This document shows, one piece after another, positions 50,236-59,530 of a DNA stretch of 64,000 nt (positions are counted from its first letter, which is position 1; the number at the start of each line of letters is the position of its first letter). This DNA is from Nocardiopsis sp. FIRDI 009. GTDB lineage: Bacteria > Actinomycetota > Actinomycetes > Streptosporangiales > Streptosporangiaceae. Both the position numbers and the translations under genes were made by a program. The notes beneath the pieces were generated by a model that ran no database searches, was not told where the DNA came from, and saw only the letters and a list, made by a program, of their open reading frames with translations. Location of the stretch: the NCBI RefSeq assembly GCF_003386285.1, contig NZ_QPNC01000024.1:124001-188000 (forward strand), in the 5' to 3' direction.

Positions 50236-50931
50236 TCAACCGGCGGGCGGGTACCCCTCGTAGTCGTTCCAGGTGGGTTCGGCGGTCATCAGCTCGCGCC
50301 AGGTGGGCCACGGCTTCCCCGTGTGCTGGCGGAGGAGCTCCCCCGGGAAACTGAACGGCGGCGCCTTGTGCGGCTTGGCGAGGGCCTGCCCGACGATCTC
50401 GTCGTAGAGCACCGCGGCCGTGTGCAGGCGGGGCAGCGCGGCGTGCACCCGTGCGACGTACTCCTCGGGGAGCGCGGGACCGCCCGGACCCAGGGGTCCC
50501 AGGTCGATCCCCGCACCCGCGCTGACCAGGGCGATCTCCGGGCGTTTGCGGCACGCCACCTCCGGGTTCAGGTGCAGGGCGACCGCGTCCCAGACGACCT
50601 CCACCCGGTCGTCGGACAGGCCCTGGCCGGACAGGAACTCGGCGGCCAGGTCGGCCCCGTCGACGTGGAAGGGCTGCTCCCGGTCGCCCGCGTGGCTGAG
50701 ACCGGCGTCGTGCAGCACGCACCCGAGGTAGAGGAGTTCGTCGTCGTAGTCGTGCCCGGGCCGCAGACCCCGGTGTTCGCCGAGGAAGCGCCCGTACAGG
50801 TAGGTGCGCACGCTGTGGTTGAAGACCGCCGGGTGTTCGGCGTCGCGGGCGAAGCGCGTCGCGCTCAGCGCCAGGTCGGTGTCGGGAAGGCCCAGGTCGT
50901 CGTACTCGGGCATGGGGTCGGTCTCTCTCAT
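50236..50931 (-). CDS. HD-domain phosphohydrolase-like protein
   Basis: A 231-aa HD-domain protein with FNHSVRTYLYGRFL, GCVLHDAGLSHAG (the His-Asp pair) and DAVALHLNPEVAC, a pattern seen in cyanamide-hydratase-like HD proteins of actinobacteria. ATG 50931 has GGAGG 8 nt upstream and is preferred over 50982. It lies 37 bp downstream of the membrane-protein gene and is probably co-transcribed. The substrate is unknown. Confidence 0.85.
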   Translation of the reverse strand: MRETDPMPEYDDLGLPDTDLALSATRFARDAEHPAVFNHSVRTYLYGRFLGEHRGLRPGHDYDDELLYLGCVLHDAGLSHAGDREQPFHVDGADLAAEFLSGQGLSDDRVEVVWDAVALHLNPEVACRKRPEIALVSAGAGIDLGPLGPGGPALPEEYVARVHAALPRLHTAAVLYDEIVGQALAKPHKAPPFSFPGELLRQHTGKPWPTWRELMTAEPTWNDYEGYPPAG

Positions 50932-50968
50932 GGGGTCGGCCTCCGTGGGTTCGCGGACGGGGCGGGGG

Positions 50969-51454
50969 TCAGCCGTGGTCACCGGGGCGGATGATCATGA
51001 GCACGACGACGACCGCCCACAGGAGGTTGAAGCAGCCGGTGATCATCGAGAGCGCGCTCAGCGCCCTCGTGTCGCCCGGCTCCGCCAGGGCCCGCCGCTG
51101 GCGCGGGTAGATCTGCCAGGCCAGCAGGAGGCCCGCGGCGGCGGTGAGGGCCATGGAGACGTTGACCCAGATCTCGCCCATCCGCCCCTGGGCGACGGCC
51201 AGGGCGACCCCGGCCGCGGGAACGATGAGGCCGAGCATCGAGTAGACCCGGGTGATCCGGTGCAGGGACAGGGCCACCCGGCGGCTCCGCCCGTCCTCGG
51301 AGGCGGTGGTGGCGCCGGAGGTTCCCGAGGTGGCGGGCGCGGACACCGGTTCGGCCACGGGCGCGTACCGCGGGAACAGGCTCGTGGCGACGGCGGCTCC
51401 CCCGACGAACACGATGCTCGCCAGGACGTGGAGCGACAGCAGGACGTTCTCCAT
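50969..51454 (-). CDS. four-helix membrane protein under MarR-type operators
   Basis: A 161-aa membrane protein with four hydrophobic helices (LLSLHVLASIVFVGGAAVAT; YSMLGLIVPAAGVALAVAQG; VSMALTAAAGLLLAWQIY; MITGCFNLLWAVVVVLMII), similar in layout to DUF2269-type proteins. Two CTTCA-N7-TGAAG palindromes lie 18-62 bp upstream. It is first in an operon with the HD gene and downstream of a marR gene on the same strand, which may regulate it. Confidence 0.83.
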   Translation of the reverse strand: MENVLLSLHVLASIVFVGGAAVATSLFPRYAPVAEPVSAPATSGTSGATTASEDGRSRRVALSLHRITRVYSMLGLIVPAAGVALAVAQGRMGEIWVNVSMALTAAAGLLLAWQIYPRQRRALAEPGDTRALSALSMITGCFNLLWAVVVVLMIIRPGDHG

Positions 51455-51471
51455 CGGCTTCTCCCTTCAAC

Positions 51472-51516
51472 CTTCAGAGTGCCTGAAGCCTACCCCGAGC
51501 TTCAATTAGGCTGAAG
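51472..51516. promoter_or_regulatory. tandem MarR-type operators
   Basis: Two 17-bp palindromes of form CTTCA-N7-TGAAG lie at 51472-51488 and 51500-51516, with centres 28 bp apart. They sit between the MarR gene and the membrane-protein gene, immediately upstream of the latter. Confidence 0.75.
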
Positions 51517-51565
51517 GTAGGGGTGGGAAAGGGCCCCGGACCATGCCGTGCCAGCGGTGACCGGG

Positions 51566-52006
51566 TCAGTCGCCCCCGGCGAACGCCCTCCGGATGGTGC
51601 GCGCGATCTCCTGGTGGACCGGGTCCGCCTCCGGTCCGAACATCCGCTCGTCCACGCCGACGATCACCTCGTGCGCCCGGCCGAGCAGAGCCGCCCCCTC
51701 CGACGTCAACTCGATCTCCGACGCGGACCCGGCGCGGGCGGTGAGGTCGCGCACCAGCCCGGCGGACTGGAGCGCCCTGATCCCGGTGTGCACGCTCTGC
51801 ACCGTGACCCCGCCCATCCGGGCGAGCTCGCTGAACGACGCCCCCGGCAGGCTGGCGACGTGACCCAGCAGCGCGAGCCGCGCGACGGTCAGGTCCAGCG
51901 GCGCGAGCGCGGTGTTGAGTTCGGCCTCGACGCGGCGCGCCAGCGTCAGCACGATGATGGAGGGGCTCGTCACCGGCGGTTCGGGGCGGGTGTTGTCGGT
52001 GCTCAC
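51566..52006 (-). CDS. MarR-family transcriptional regulator
   Basis: A 146-aa MarR winged helix: LTVARLALLGHVASLPGASFSELARMGGVTVQSVHTGIRAL (in part) with the wing SASEIELTSEGAALLGRAHEVI. GTG 52006 has GGGAG 9 nt upstream. It precedes the membrane/HD operon by 111 bp, a gap filled by two operators, and so is the likely local repressor. Confidence 0.9.
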   Translation of the reverse strand: MSTDNTRPEPPVTSPSIIVLTLARRVEAELNTALAPLDLTVARLALLGHVASLPGASFSELARMGGVTVQSVHTGIRALQSAGLVRDLTARAGSASEIELTSEGAALLGRAHEVIVGVDERMFGPEADPVHQEIARTIRRAFAGGD

Positions 52007-52084
52007 CGTCCCAGTCTCCCCCACGGCGGACACCCCTCCCCCCACCGCGACCGGTACGGGACCCCGGTCCGGAGGTGTCGGCCG

Positions 52085-52122
52085 GTCGATCCGTCGACTC
52101 CCCGACCAATCATCATGTCGAC
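52085..52122 (+). repeat. dispersed 38-bp repeat, copy D
   Basis: The 38-nt segment carries GTCGAC near its start and ends ATCATCATGTCGAC, like the 3' end of copies A and B. It lies upstream of the decayed VTC locus. Confidence 0.5.
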
Positions 52123-52257
52123 ACGGTCCGCGAACCCGACGCCCCCGTTCTCACCCGACTCCAACCTTGGCTCGGATCCCGCCTCCCACCTGGGCCCCGT
52201 CCGGCGCTCCCAGGAAAATCCCAGGAAGTTCTCCCCCTGTCACACACATGTCGACTT

Positions 52258-53211
52258 GTGTCCCTCTCGACGTCACCACGAGAGGAGGGCATCCGACGTG
52301 CGACCACCACGAGCCCCGAGGGGCCCGACCCCGACACCGGTCACCGGCTGCGGACGCCGAGCACCCTGCACGCGTTCAACCGGTACGAACCCAAGTACCT
52401 GGTCCCCGTGTCCCGGGTGGCCGACGTGCGCGCCGAGCTCACCGCCCGCATGCGCCCCGACCGCCACGGCGGCGGCTCGGGGTACGGCGTCTGGAGCGTC
52501 TACCACGACACCCGGCCGCTGCGCTTCTACCACGAGAAGATCGAGGGACTCCGGTTCCGCCGCAAGCTGCGTGTCCGCCGCTACGGCGAGGTCGGCGCGG
52601 CCCCGGAGGACACGCCCGTGTCGGTGGAGATCAAACAGAGGGCAACCGGGTCACCCAGAAACGCCGGGTGCTCCTCCCCTACGACCTGGCGAGGGACCTG
52701 TGCGACCGGCGCGTCCGGGTCGAGCACACCGGCGCCGACCAGCCCTTCGTCGACGAGGTCCTCGACCTGGTCCACCGGCTCGACCTGCGCCCCACCGCGA
52801 TGACCGGATACCGCCGCGAGCCCTACGTCGGCACCGGCGCCGACCTCGGCCTGCGCGTGACCCTGGACCACCGCGTCCGCGGCCGCGACCGCGACTTCGA
52901 CCTGCGCGCGGAGGCGGAGAGCCGCTACATCGTCGACCCCCACCTCGTGGTGATGGAGGTCAAGGCCGACGAGCGCGCGCCCTACTGGGTGACCGACATG
53001 GCCGCGCGGCTCGGCCTCCAGGTCGAACGGATCTCCAAGTACTGCCAGAGCGTGGAGGCGTTCGGGATGGCTCCGCGCTCGATCTTCCACGTCCCGGAGG
53101 GCGACGGGGCCGAGCACGGTCCCGTCGCCGCCCGGCACGGGTCCGTCCACGACGGCGAGCGCGCCCTCCACACCCCCACTCCTGACCGCACCGACCCCGG
53201 GAGCACACACC
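52258..53211 (+). pseudogene. VTC-domain polyphosphate polymerase, frameshifted
   Basis: Codons from 52258 read as the N-terminal half of a VTC domain (HAFNRYEPKYLVPVSRV, VYHDTRPLRFYHEKIEGLRFRRK, VEIKQR). At about 52640 the reading moves to another frame (NRVTQKRRVLLPYDLARDL, GYRREPYVG, MEVKADERAPYW, SKYCQSVEAF). A single missing base near GAGATCAAACAGAGGGC explains the break. No in-frame stop follows the C-terminus. VTC proteins make polyphosphate from ATP or bind it. Either a pseudogene or a sequencing error; the damage to both neighbours favours decay. Confidence 0.8.
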
Positions 53212-53456
53212 ATGAACCTCGACTTCGGCATCACCGACCTGTCCGGTACGTTCAGCGTCACGGACGTGGTCCTCGCACTCTCGCTGGCCTTCGTGACCAG
53301 CCTCGTGGTGGCCTGGACCTACCGCTCCACGCACCGCACCATCTCCTACAGCCAGGGCTACGTCCACACCCTGGTCATCCTGGGCATGATCATCGCCCTG
53401 ATCATGCTGGTGGTCGGCTCCAACATCGCCCGCGCGTTCGCTCTGGTCGGGGCGTT
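53212..53456 (+). pseudogene. DUF4956 membrane protein, 3' half lost
   Basis: Starts well (MNLDFGITDLSGTFSVTDVV, VAWTYRSTHRTISYSQGYVHTL, GMIIALIMLVVGSNIARAFAL). This is the N-terminal part of the DUF4956 family that accompanies VTC proteins. After VGAL the family sequence stops abruptly and the DNA joins the CotH gene in another frame; the leftover frame runs on meaninglessly to 53646. Usual length is about 210-230 aa, of which ~80 remain. Confidence 0.8.
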
Positions 53457-54194
53457 GTACGCGTCCGCCAGCACTGGAGGGCCGTCACGGCCGTGCTCGT
53501 GGCCCTGGCCGTCCTCGTCCTGGCCTTCGGCGGGGCGAGGGTCCGTCCCTACGTCACGTCCGAGCTGGTCTCGGCGGACACCGTCACCGACGACATCGAG
53601 GGCACCGGGGACCTGTTCGACGGCGGGGAGCACAGCATCGAGGTGACCTTCGACGAGACCGAGTACGAGGAGATGACGGAGACCTTCCGGGAGGAGGGGG
53701 AGAAGGAGTGCATCCGGGCGGACGTCGTCATCGACGGGACCACGGTCACCGACATCGGACTCCGGCTCAAGGGCAACTCGACCCTCATGAGCCTGCGTCG
53801 GGACGATGGCCGGGACGGGGCGGAGGCGGACACGGCGACGGCCGGGGGAGCGCGGCCGCCCGGCGGCGGGCAGACGCCCGAGGGGATGGAGACCCCCGAG
53901 GGGGCGGGGCCGCCCGGGGGGATGGAGCTGCCCGGGGGAACGGAGACGCCCGGTGGCACGGGCGGCCGTGGAAGCGGTGAACTCAAGGAGCGGTTCCTGG
54001 CCGACGCCGACTTCGAGGCGCTCTACCAGCGGGCCTACGCGGAGCTGTACGAGGACCTGATCGCGAACGGCACCGCCGACGCGCTGTTGGAGGACATCGT
54101 GGCCAGGGCCGAGGCCGCGGGCGACGAGGGCGCGGTCGAGGAGGGCGAGCGGCTGGTGGAGTCGATCGCCGCCGTCCCGGAGACCGGGGGCTGA
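53457..54194 (+). pseudogene. CotH-family kinase-like protein, internally deleted
   Basis: The sequence opens VRVRQHWRAVTAVLVALAVL (membrane anchor) at a GTA codon where a GTG start would be expected. It continues with a CotH N-terminus (IEVTFDETEYEEMTETFREE, GLRLKGNSTLMSLR). It then jumps over the kinase-like core (about 250 residues missing) into a Gly/Pro repeat and a C-terminal tail (FEALYQRAYAELYEDLI). Third member of a VTC-DUF4956-CotH locus, all three damaged. Confidence 0.75.
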
Positions 54195-54293
54195 CGCTCC
54201 CGTCCGCCGGAACCGGTGCACCGCTGACCGTCACCCGACGCTCTGAACAGGGCGTTCTCCCGCGTGGTGGCGCTGCGGACCCGAAACCTCACC

Positions 54294-54305
54294 GACCGTT
54301 CGGTC
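54294..54305. promoter_or_regulatory. short palindrome upstream of the MHS transporter
   Basis: GACCG-TT-CGGTC resembles the half-site spacing of TetR operators, 159 bp upstream of the transporter start. No tetR gene is nearby. Confidence 0.3.
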
Positions 54306-54463
54306 AGCTCATGTCCTGTGAACTGCGAAAAAGCGCACCCCGGTCAAAAAGTGGATTGAGTCACATGGGAGGGTGTCCTCGGACTCGTTCGGCCCCCGGT
54401 CGCGGGTCCGGCAGCCAGACCCGGCTCCGCGCGGGCCGGTTGAGAGCGAACGGAGTACCCCCA

Positions 54464-55822
54464 ATGGCATCTTCCGACCCCCAGGTCGCCCCAGCGGGCT
54501 TCGCCACAGAACAGCGGGAGAGACGCCGCGTCCTCGCCGGGACGATGGTCGGCACCACCATCGAGTGGTACGACTTCTTCATCTACGCGCAGGCGGCAGG
54601 GATCGTCCTCGCGCCCCTGTTCCTCACGCCGCTGTCCGAGGCCAGCCCCGGAACCGCGCAGGTCCTGTCCTTCGCCACCATCGGCATCTCGTTCCTCTTC
54701 CGTCCCCTGGGGGCCGTCGTCGCGGGGTTCCTCGGCGACCGGCTCGGCCGGAAACGGGTCCTCGTCGGCACCCTGGTGATGATGGGCCTGTCCACCTGCC
54801 TCATCGGCGTACTGCCCACCTACGCGCAGATCGGTGTGACCGCCCCCGTCCTGCTCATCACCCTGCGCGTGCTCCAGGGGTTCTCCGCGGGCGGTGAGTG
54901 GGGCGGCGCCGCGCTGATGTCGGTCGAGCACGCACCGGTCACCAGGCGCGGCCTCTTCGGCGCCTACCCGCAGATCGGCGTCCCCTGCGGCATGATCCTC
55001 GCGACCTTCGTCGTCTGGGTGATCACCGCGGCGATCGGCGCCGACGCCTTCGTCGAGTGGGGCTGGCGCGTCCCCTTCCTCCTGTCCTTCCTGCTCATCA
55101 TCGTCGGCCACCTGATCCGCAAGTCCGTCGAGGAGTCCCCCGTCTTCCGGTCGATGCGGGAGCTCAGCGCCACCGCGGCCACCCCGCTGCGCCGGCTCTT
55201 CCGGGACAACACCCGCGAGGTGGTCCTGTCCGCCCTGATCTTCCTGGCCAACAACGCGGCCGGGTACCTGGTCATCGCCTTCATCGCCACCTACGCGTCC
55301 CGCCCCGAGTCGGAGCTCGGCCTGGGGATGGACCGCGGCCCCGTGCTGCTGGCGACCGTGGTCGCGTCGTTCGGCTGGCTGGTGTCCACGCTGTACGGCG
55401 GATGGCTCAGCGACCGGATCGGCCGCGTGCGCACCTTCCAGATCGGCTACGCCATGCTGGCGGCCTGGTCGGTGCCGATGTGGCTGCTCATCGACACGCG
55501 GAGCATCGTCGCCTACGCGGTCGCGGTCTTCGTTTTCACCCTCGGCATGGGCCTGAGCTACGGGCCGCAGGCGGCGCTGTACGCGGAGATGTTCCCCGCC
55601 GCGATCCGCTACTCGGGTGTCTCGATCGGCTACGCGGTGGGCGCGATCATCGGCGGGGCGTTCGCCCCGATGATCGCGGAGCTGCTGCTGGAGCGGTTCC
55701 ACGCCTCGTGGACGATCGGCGCCTACATCGTGGTGGCCTCGGTGGTCTCCTTCGTCGCGGTGTCCCTCGTCAAGGAGCCGAAGGGCGTCGACCTGCACGT
55801 GGGTGACCACGCGTCGGCGTGA
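54464..55822 (+). CDS. MHS-family (metabolite:H+ symporter) MFS transporter
   Basis: A 452-aa MFS protein of the MHS group (ShiA/ProP/KgtP-like). The N-terminal TTIEWYDFFIYAQAAGIV is the group's hallmark, with GFLGDRLGRKRVLVGTLVMM after helix 2, GFSAGGEWGGAALMSVEHAP, and GWLSDRIGRVRTFQIGY in the second half. It probably imports a carboxylate or betaine by proton symport. ATG 54464 has GGAG 8 nt upstream. Monocistronic. Confidence 0.9.
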   Translation: MASSDPQVAPAGFATEQRERRRVLAGTMVGTTIEWYDFFIYAQAAGIVLAPLFLTPLSEASPGTAQVLSFATIGISFLFRPLGAVVAGFLGDRLGRKRVLVGTLVMMGLSTCLIGVLPTYAQIGVTAPVLLITLRVLQGFSAGGEWGGAALMSVEHAPVTRRGLFGAYPQIGVPCGMILATFVVWVITAAIGADAFVEWGWRVPFLLSFLLIIVGHLIRKSVEESPVFRSMRELSATAATPLRRLFRDNTREVVLSALIFLANNAAGYLVIAFIATYASRPESELGLGMDRGPVLLATVVASFGWLVSTLYGGWLSDRIGRVRTFQIGYAMLAAWSVPMWLLIDTRSIVAYAVAVFVFTLGMGLSYGPQAALYAEMFPAAIRYSGVSIGYAVGAIIGGAFAPMIAELLLERFHASWTIGAYIVVASVVSFVAVSLVKEPKGVDLHVGDHASA

Positions 55823-55894
55823 GGCCGACCACCGTCCCTCGGCGGGCGGGGGTGCGGGGCGGTGGTCGCCGGACGGCCGCCGCCCCGTCGTCAT

Positions 55895-55934
55895 GTCGAC
55901 AGGTCGCCCTGTCGTTCCGTCGTCGTATCGTGTC
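55895..55934 (-). repeat. dispersed repeat, copy F
   Basis: Read on the minus strand this 40-nt unit starts GACACGATACGACGA and ends GCGACCTGTCGAC, similar to other copies. It lies 45 bp before the parS site. Confidence 0.45.
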
Positions 55935-55978
55935 CTCGCCATGTCCGCCGGGGGTCGGAACAGGCGTTCGACGCCCGC

Positions 55979-55994
55979 TGTTTCACGTGAAACC
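55979..55994. other. parS: parS centromere-like site
   Basis: TGTTTCACGTGAAACC contains the perfect 14-bp palindrome GTTTCACGTGAAAC, the ParB-binding parS consensus of Streptomyces and most bacteria. It is intergenic and about 55 kb from gyrA, consistent with clustering of parS around oriC. Confidence 0.9.
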
Positions 55995-56027
55995 GGAGCC
56001 CGCCGAGCTCCCGCACGGAGAGGACCG

Positions 56028-57659
56028 ATGATGCGGTTCCACCGGCCCGGACTGCCGTCCGACCTGCCGCCCCCGGCCGACCTCTGGGCCAGGGTCGGGG
56101 CGCTCGCGGTGGTGTGCGCGGGCGGCGCCGACGAGCCGAGGGGGTGCGAGGCGGTGGACGGCGCCCTGGTGGTCGACCGCCGGGGCGACGGGTTCCGGCT
56201 GGCCCTGGTCGAGGGCGGACGGGCCGTGCTGGCCGGAAACGACCACGAGAGCTCTCCCGCGGGCGGGCGCCGACGCCCCGTGGACCCGTTCGAGGGCGCC
56301 CCCGACTGGCTTCCGTGGGACTGGTTGGGCCGCGAGCGGCCGACCGGAGCGGATTTCGTCTACTGGTGGGACGGGGAGTGGTCGCGGGTGGCCTACCCCG
56401 ACGACTGGGACGACGACGGGCTGGCGGGCGCCGTCGGCCGACTCGCCGACCACGAGGCCGCCGTCGAGGAGATCACCGACCTGGTCGACGACCTCTCCGA
56501 CGGGCGGACCGACCGTGACGCGGTCCGCGACCTCGTACGGCGGGCCGCGACGCGGACGGTGGACGCCGCGACCGTGGCCGCCGTGCTCGCGGCGGTGGAC
56601 GGCGCCGATCCGGGCCGAGCCCTGGACGCCGCCCGGTTCCTGGGGCTGACCGGAGACGAGGCCCCCGAACTCCCCGCCGGTCGGGGCGGCCCCGCCTCGG
56701 GCGGGATCGCGCCGATCGGGACGGACGAGTGGGGGCTGCTCGTCGGCGACGCCATGCGCTCGGGAGGGGAGCGGCCCCGGCCCGCACCCGACCCCGCCGC
56801 GGCCGCCGCCCTCGTCGACCGGATCCGCGACCGGGTGCTGGACGGGGACGACACGTGCGTGCTCGTGTTCGGCGCCCTCGGCCCCTGGACCCTGGTGCGG
56901 GAGGGCGGCAAAGGGGTGCCCGCGCTCTCCGGCGTCCCGGAGCTGCTGCTGCGGCTTCGGGAGGAGGAGGCCGATCCGGACCACGGTCGGTGGCTGTTCC
57001 TCCGGGCGACCGTCACCCGCGACGGCGCGCGCCTGGAGCGCGTCCACGACCACTGGCCCGCCTGGGGTGTCGGAGACCCCACGGGGATGGTCGCGGACCT
57101 GTGCGGGCTGCGCGCGGAGATGGCGGCGCGTTCGCCCGCCTGGCGTCCCGACTGGGCCGACCTGCTGGACGGCCGGGCGCTCCTGCCACTCCCGTGGCCC
57201 GGCCCGCCCGGGCGGCCCAGCGTCCCGCCCCTCCGGGTGGGGCCGGGCGAACGCGCGGCGCTCATCGACGACGTCGCCACCCTCCTGCGCGGGGCCGTGG
57301 AGGAGGAGTGGACACGCCTCACCCTCACCTACCGGGCCCTGGTCGGCTACGCGGGCGGGACGCTGACGGTGACCGGGCCGGAGGGGGAGCACCGGACCGG
57401 CCCGCCGCCCCGGCTGCGTCCGGCGATGGCCGCCCTGCGGTCGGCCTCCCACGTGCCGGGGCGGGGCACCTGGTTCCGGGCGGAACTCGTGCTGGAGCGC
57501 TCCTCGGGATGGCGGATCACCTACGACCGCGACGGTGAGCCGGACTTCGCCCTCCCGCCGCCGGCCTTCAGCTACGCGCTGGACGCGCGGTACTTCCCCA
57601 GGGATCCGGTGCACACGCCGCCCTGGCTGGGCGAACGCCTACGCGCCGCCCGGGGCTGA
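56028..57659 (+). CDS. hypothetical protein with YezG-like C-terminal domain
   Basis: A 543-aa acidic soluble protein without signal peptide. The C-terminal ~130 residues (EEEWTRLTLTYRALVGYAGG, GRGTWFRAELVLERSSGWRITYDRD, ARYFPRDPVHTPPWLGERL) resemble the YezG/immunity-type domain found with polymorphic toxins. A similar but weaker pattern in the N-terminal part (ALVVDRRGDGFRLALVEGG, DFVYWWDGEWSRVAYPDDWDDDG) suggests duplication. ATG 56028 has GGAG 7 nt upstream. No toxin gene is adjacent, so function is open. Confidence 0.72.
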   Translation: MMRFHRPGLPSDLPPPADLWARVGALAVVCAGGADEPRGCEAVDGALVVDRRGDGFRLALVEGGRAVLAGNDHESSPAGGRRRPVDPFEGAPDWLPWDWLGRERPTGADFVYWWDGEWSRVAYPDDWDDDGLAGAVGRLADHEAAVEEITDLVDDLSDGRTDRDAVRDLVRRAATRTVDAATVAAVLAAVDGADPGRALDAARFLGLTGDEAPELPAGRGGPASGGIAPIGTDEWGLLVGDAMRSGGERPRPAPDPAAAAALVDRIRDRVLDGDDTCVLVFGALGPWTLVREGGKGVPALSGVPELLLRLREEEADPDHGRWLFLRATVTRDGARLERVHDHWPAWGVGDPTGMVADLCGLRAEMAARSPAWRPDWADLLDGRALLPLPWPGPPGRPSVPPLRVGPGERAALIDDVATLLRGAVEEEWTRLTLTYRALVGYAGGTLTVTGPEGEHRTGPPPRLRPAMAALRSASHVPGRGTWFRAELVLERSSGWRITYDRDGEPDFALPPPAFSYALDARYFPRDPVHTPPWLGERLRAARG

Positions 57660-57818
57660 GCCGGTCGGGGCCGCGCGGTGACGCGTCCCGGCGCGGGGTA
57701 CGCGCACGCGCTGGCGAGGATCCACGGTGTTCCCCCGACGCACCTGGGTATCTTTCTGCTCGGCGGCCCTCGGGGTTGGTACGGTCACCTCACACCGGAC
57801 CCGCGACAGGAGGGCCCC

Positions 57819-58721
57819 GTGCAGCCCGACGCCCACCCCGACCTCACCGCGGTCGCCGACGGCGTCGCCCTGAACGGCCCCGGAACCGGGGCGGTCGACC
57901 TCGCCGAGCGGGCGGTGGAGTTCTACGCCGCCCGGTACGGCGGCTACCCGCCGCGGGTGCTCGCCGCGGAGGTCGCCCGCTGCCGCTCCCTGCTGATCGA
58001 CGGCAGCGCCACCTCCACGGACACGCGCCGCGTCGTCGGTTGGCTGTCCGGGCTGCTGGGCAGTCTCGCCCACCACACGGGTGACGTGCCCGCCTCGCTC
58101 ATCCACTTCGGGACCGCGGTCAGGGTAGGAGAAGATCTCGGTGAGCGTCGGCTGGCCGGGTGGGCGCTTGGGGCCCAGTCGATGGTGACCATGTCCCAGG
58201 GCCGCCACACCGAGGCCCTGGAGTTGGCGGACCAGGCCGCGGAGTTCGCCGACGACGAGCTCCGGCGCGCCCAGATCACCGCCTGGTGCCGGCTGCGTCC
58301 GCTGGCGGCCCTCGGTGACCGGCCCCGGCTCGATGAGGCGATCGCCGAGGCTCGACGGCATATGGACGCCGCCGACCGTGAGGAGCCGGGTCGGTTCGGG
58401 TTCGACCGGGCCGAGTTCCACCAGCATCTGGCCGAGGCCCTGGTCGGTCACGACCCGGCCGAGGCCGCACGGCACGCCGGGACGTCGATCCGGTTGAAGC
58501 GGGTGGGCTCGCCGGGGTGGGCGGCGGCCACCGCGATCCTGGCGCGTGCCCACGCGGCGGCACGGGATGCCGGGAGCGCGGTCGCGTTGGGGATGTCCGT
58601 CCTGGAGGCCGTCCTGGCGGGGTCGCTGCGCGCGAACACGCGCTCCCGGCTGTTCCGCCTCGTGGAGGACCTGGACGGGCATCCCGCCGCCGGGGAGCTG
58701 ACCGACGCCCTCGGGGCCTGA
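57819..58721 (+). CDS. TPR-rich regulator-like protein lacking HTH
   Basis: A 300-aa helical protein resembling the TPR part of actinobacterial XRE-type regulators (LGSLAHHTGDVPASLIHFGTAVRVGEDLGERRLAGWALG in part; SQGRHTEALELADQAAEFA; AEARRHMDAA; AAATAILARAHAAARDAGSAVALG). GTG 57819 has AGGAGG 5 nt upstream; the open frame upstream does not encode a recognisable HTH. It may be a regulator that has lost its DNA-binding part or a protein-interaction module. Confidence 0.72.
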   Translation: MQPDAHPDLTAVADGVALNGPGTGAVDLAERAVEFYAARYGGYPPRVLAAEVARCRSLLIDGSATSTDTRRVVGWLSGLLGSLAHHTGDVPASLIHFGTAVRVGEDLGERRLAGWALGAQSMVTMSQGRHTEALELADQAAEFADDELRRAQITAWCRLRPLAALGDRPRLDEAIAEARRHMDAADREEPGRFGFDRAEFHQHLAEALVGHDPAEAARHAGTSIRLKRVGSPGWAAATAILARAHAAARDAGSAVALGMSVLEAVLAGSLRANTRSRLFRLVEDLDGHPAAGELTDALGA

Positions 58722-58744
58722 CCGCCGCGGGTGCGCCCGGGCGT

Positions 58745-59242
58745 TCAGGCGTCGCGGACCTGGCCCTCGCGGGTGACGACCGGGGGCTGCACGGACCAGG
58801 GAAAGTTGATCCACTGGTCGGTGTACTTCCACACGTACTCGCACTTGACGAGGGACTGGGGCTTCTCGTAGATCACCGCGCTGCGCACGTCGGCGACGTG
58901 CTCGGCGCAGAAGTCGTGCACGAGCTTGAGCGTCTTGCCGGTGTCGGCGACGTCGTCGGCGACCAGCACCCGCTTACTGCTCAGGTCCACGACGTTGGGC
59001 ACCGGCGGCAGCATGACGGGCATGTCCAGCGTCGTGCCCACCCCCGTATAGAACTCCACGTTCATCACGTGGAGATTCTTGACGTCGAGCGCGTACCCGA
59101 GGCCGCCCGCGACGAACAGCCCGCCGCGCGCGATGGACAGGATGATGTCCGGCTCGAATCCGTCGTCGGCGATGGTGCGCGCCAGTTCGCGGATCGCGGT
59201 GCCGAAGAGTTCGTAGGTCAGGTTCTCGCGCTCGTCGCTCAC
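58745..59242 (-). CDS. phosphoribosyltransferase (hypoxanthine/xanthine type)
   Basis: A 165-aa type I phosphoribosyltransferase. The PRPP-binding loop is VLVADDVADTGKTL, and IILSIARGGLFVAGGLGYAL holds the N-terminal nucleotide-contact region. The short length and the YEKPQSLVKCEYVWKYTDQWINFPW region (in part) match COG2236-type proteins. It likely salvages a purine base. GTG 59242 was chosen because homology starts there. Confidence 0.88.
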   Translation of the reverse strand: MSDERENLTYELFGTAIRELARTIADDGFEPDIILSIARGGLFVAGGLGYALDVKNLHVMNVEFYTGVGTTLDMPVMLPPVPNVVDLSSKRVLVADDVADTGKTLKLVHDFCAEHVADVRSAVIYEKPQSLVKCEYVWKYTDQWINFPWSVQPPVVTREGQVRDA

Positions 59243-59530
59243 GGGTCTCCCCCTGCGTCCCGGTCGTGTGGATGGTGCCGGGGTCCGCGCAGGTGGGGCC
59301 GCCACGGCACCGATCCACCCTACGCCGCCAGGGTCACCCCCTCTCACGGGAGGTGACCCTGGCCACTCGTCCACCAGACCGGGTGTTCCAGGTCACATCT
59401 CTGGACGAAATGTGAACAAAACCCGCCAAATCAGCGACATCTTCTTGAGTTTTTCCGGGTTCTGGCGAACATATGGCAACAAAGACCACCATGTCTCTGT
59501 ACACCTCACCCCGAGTCTGGAGGTTGGAGC

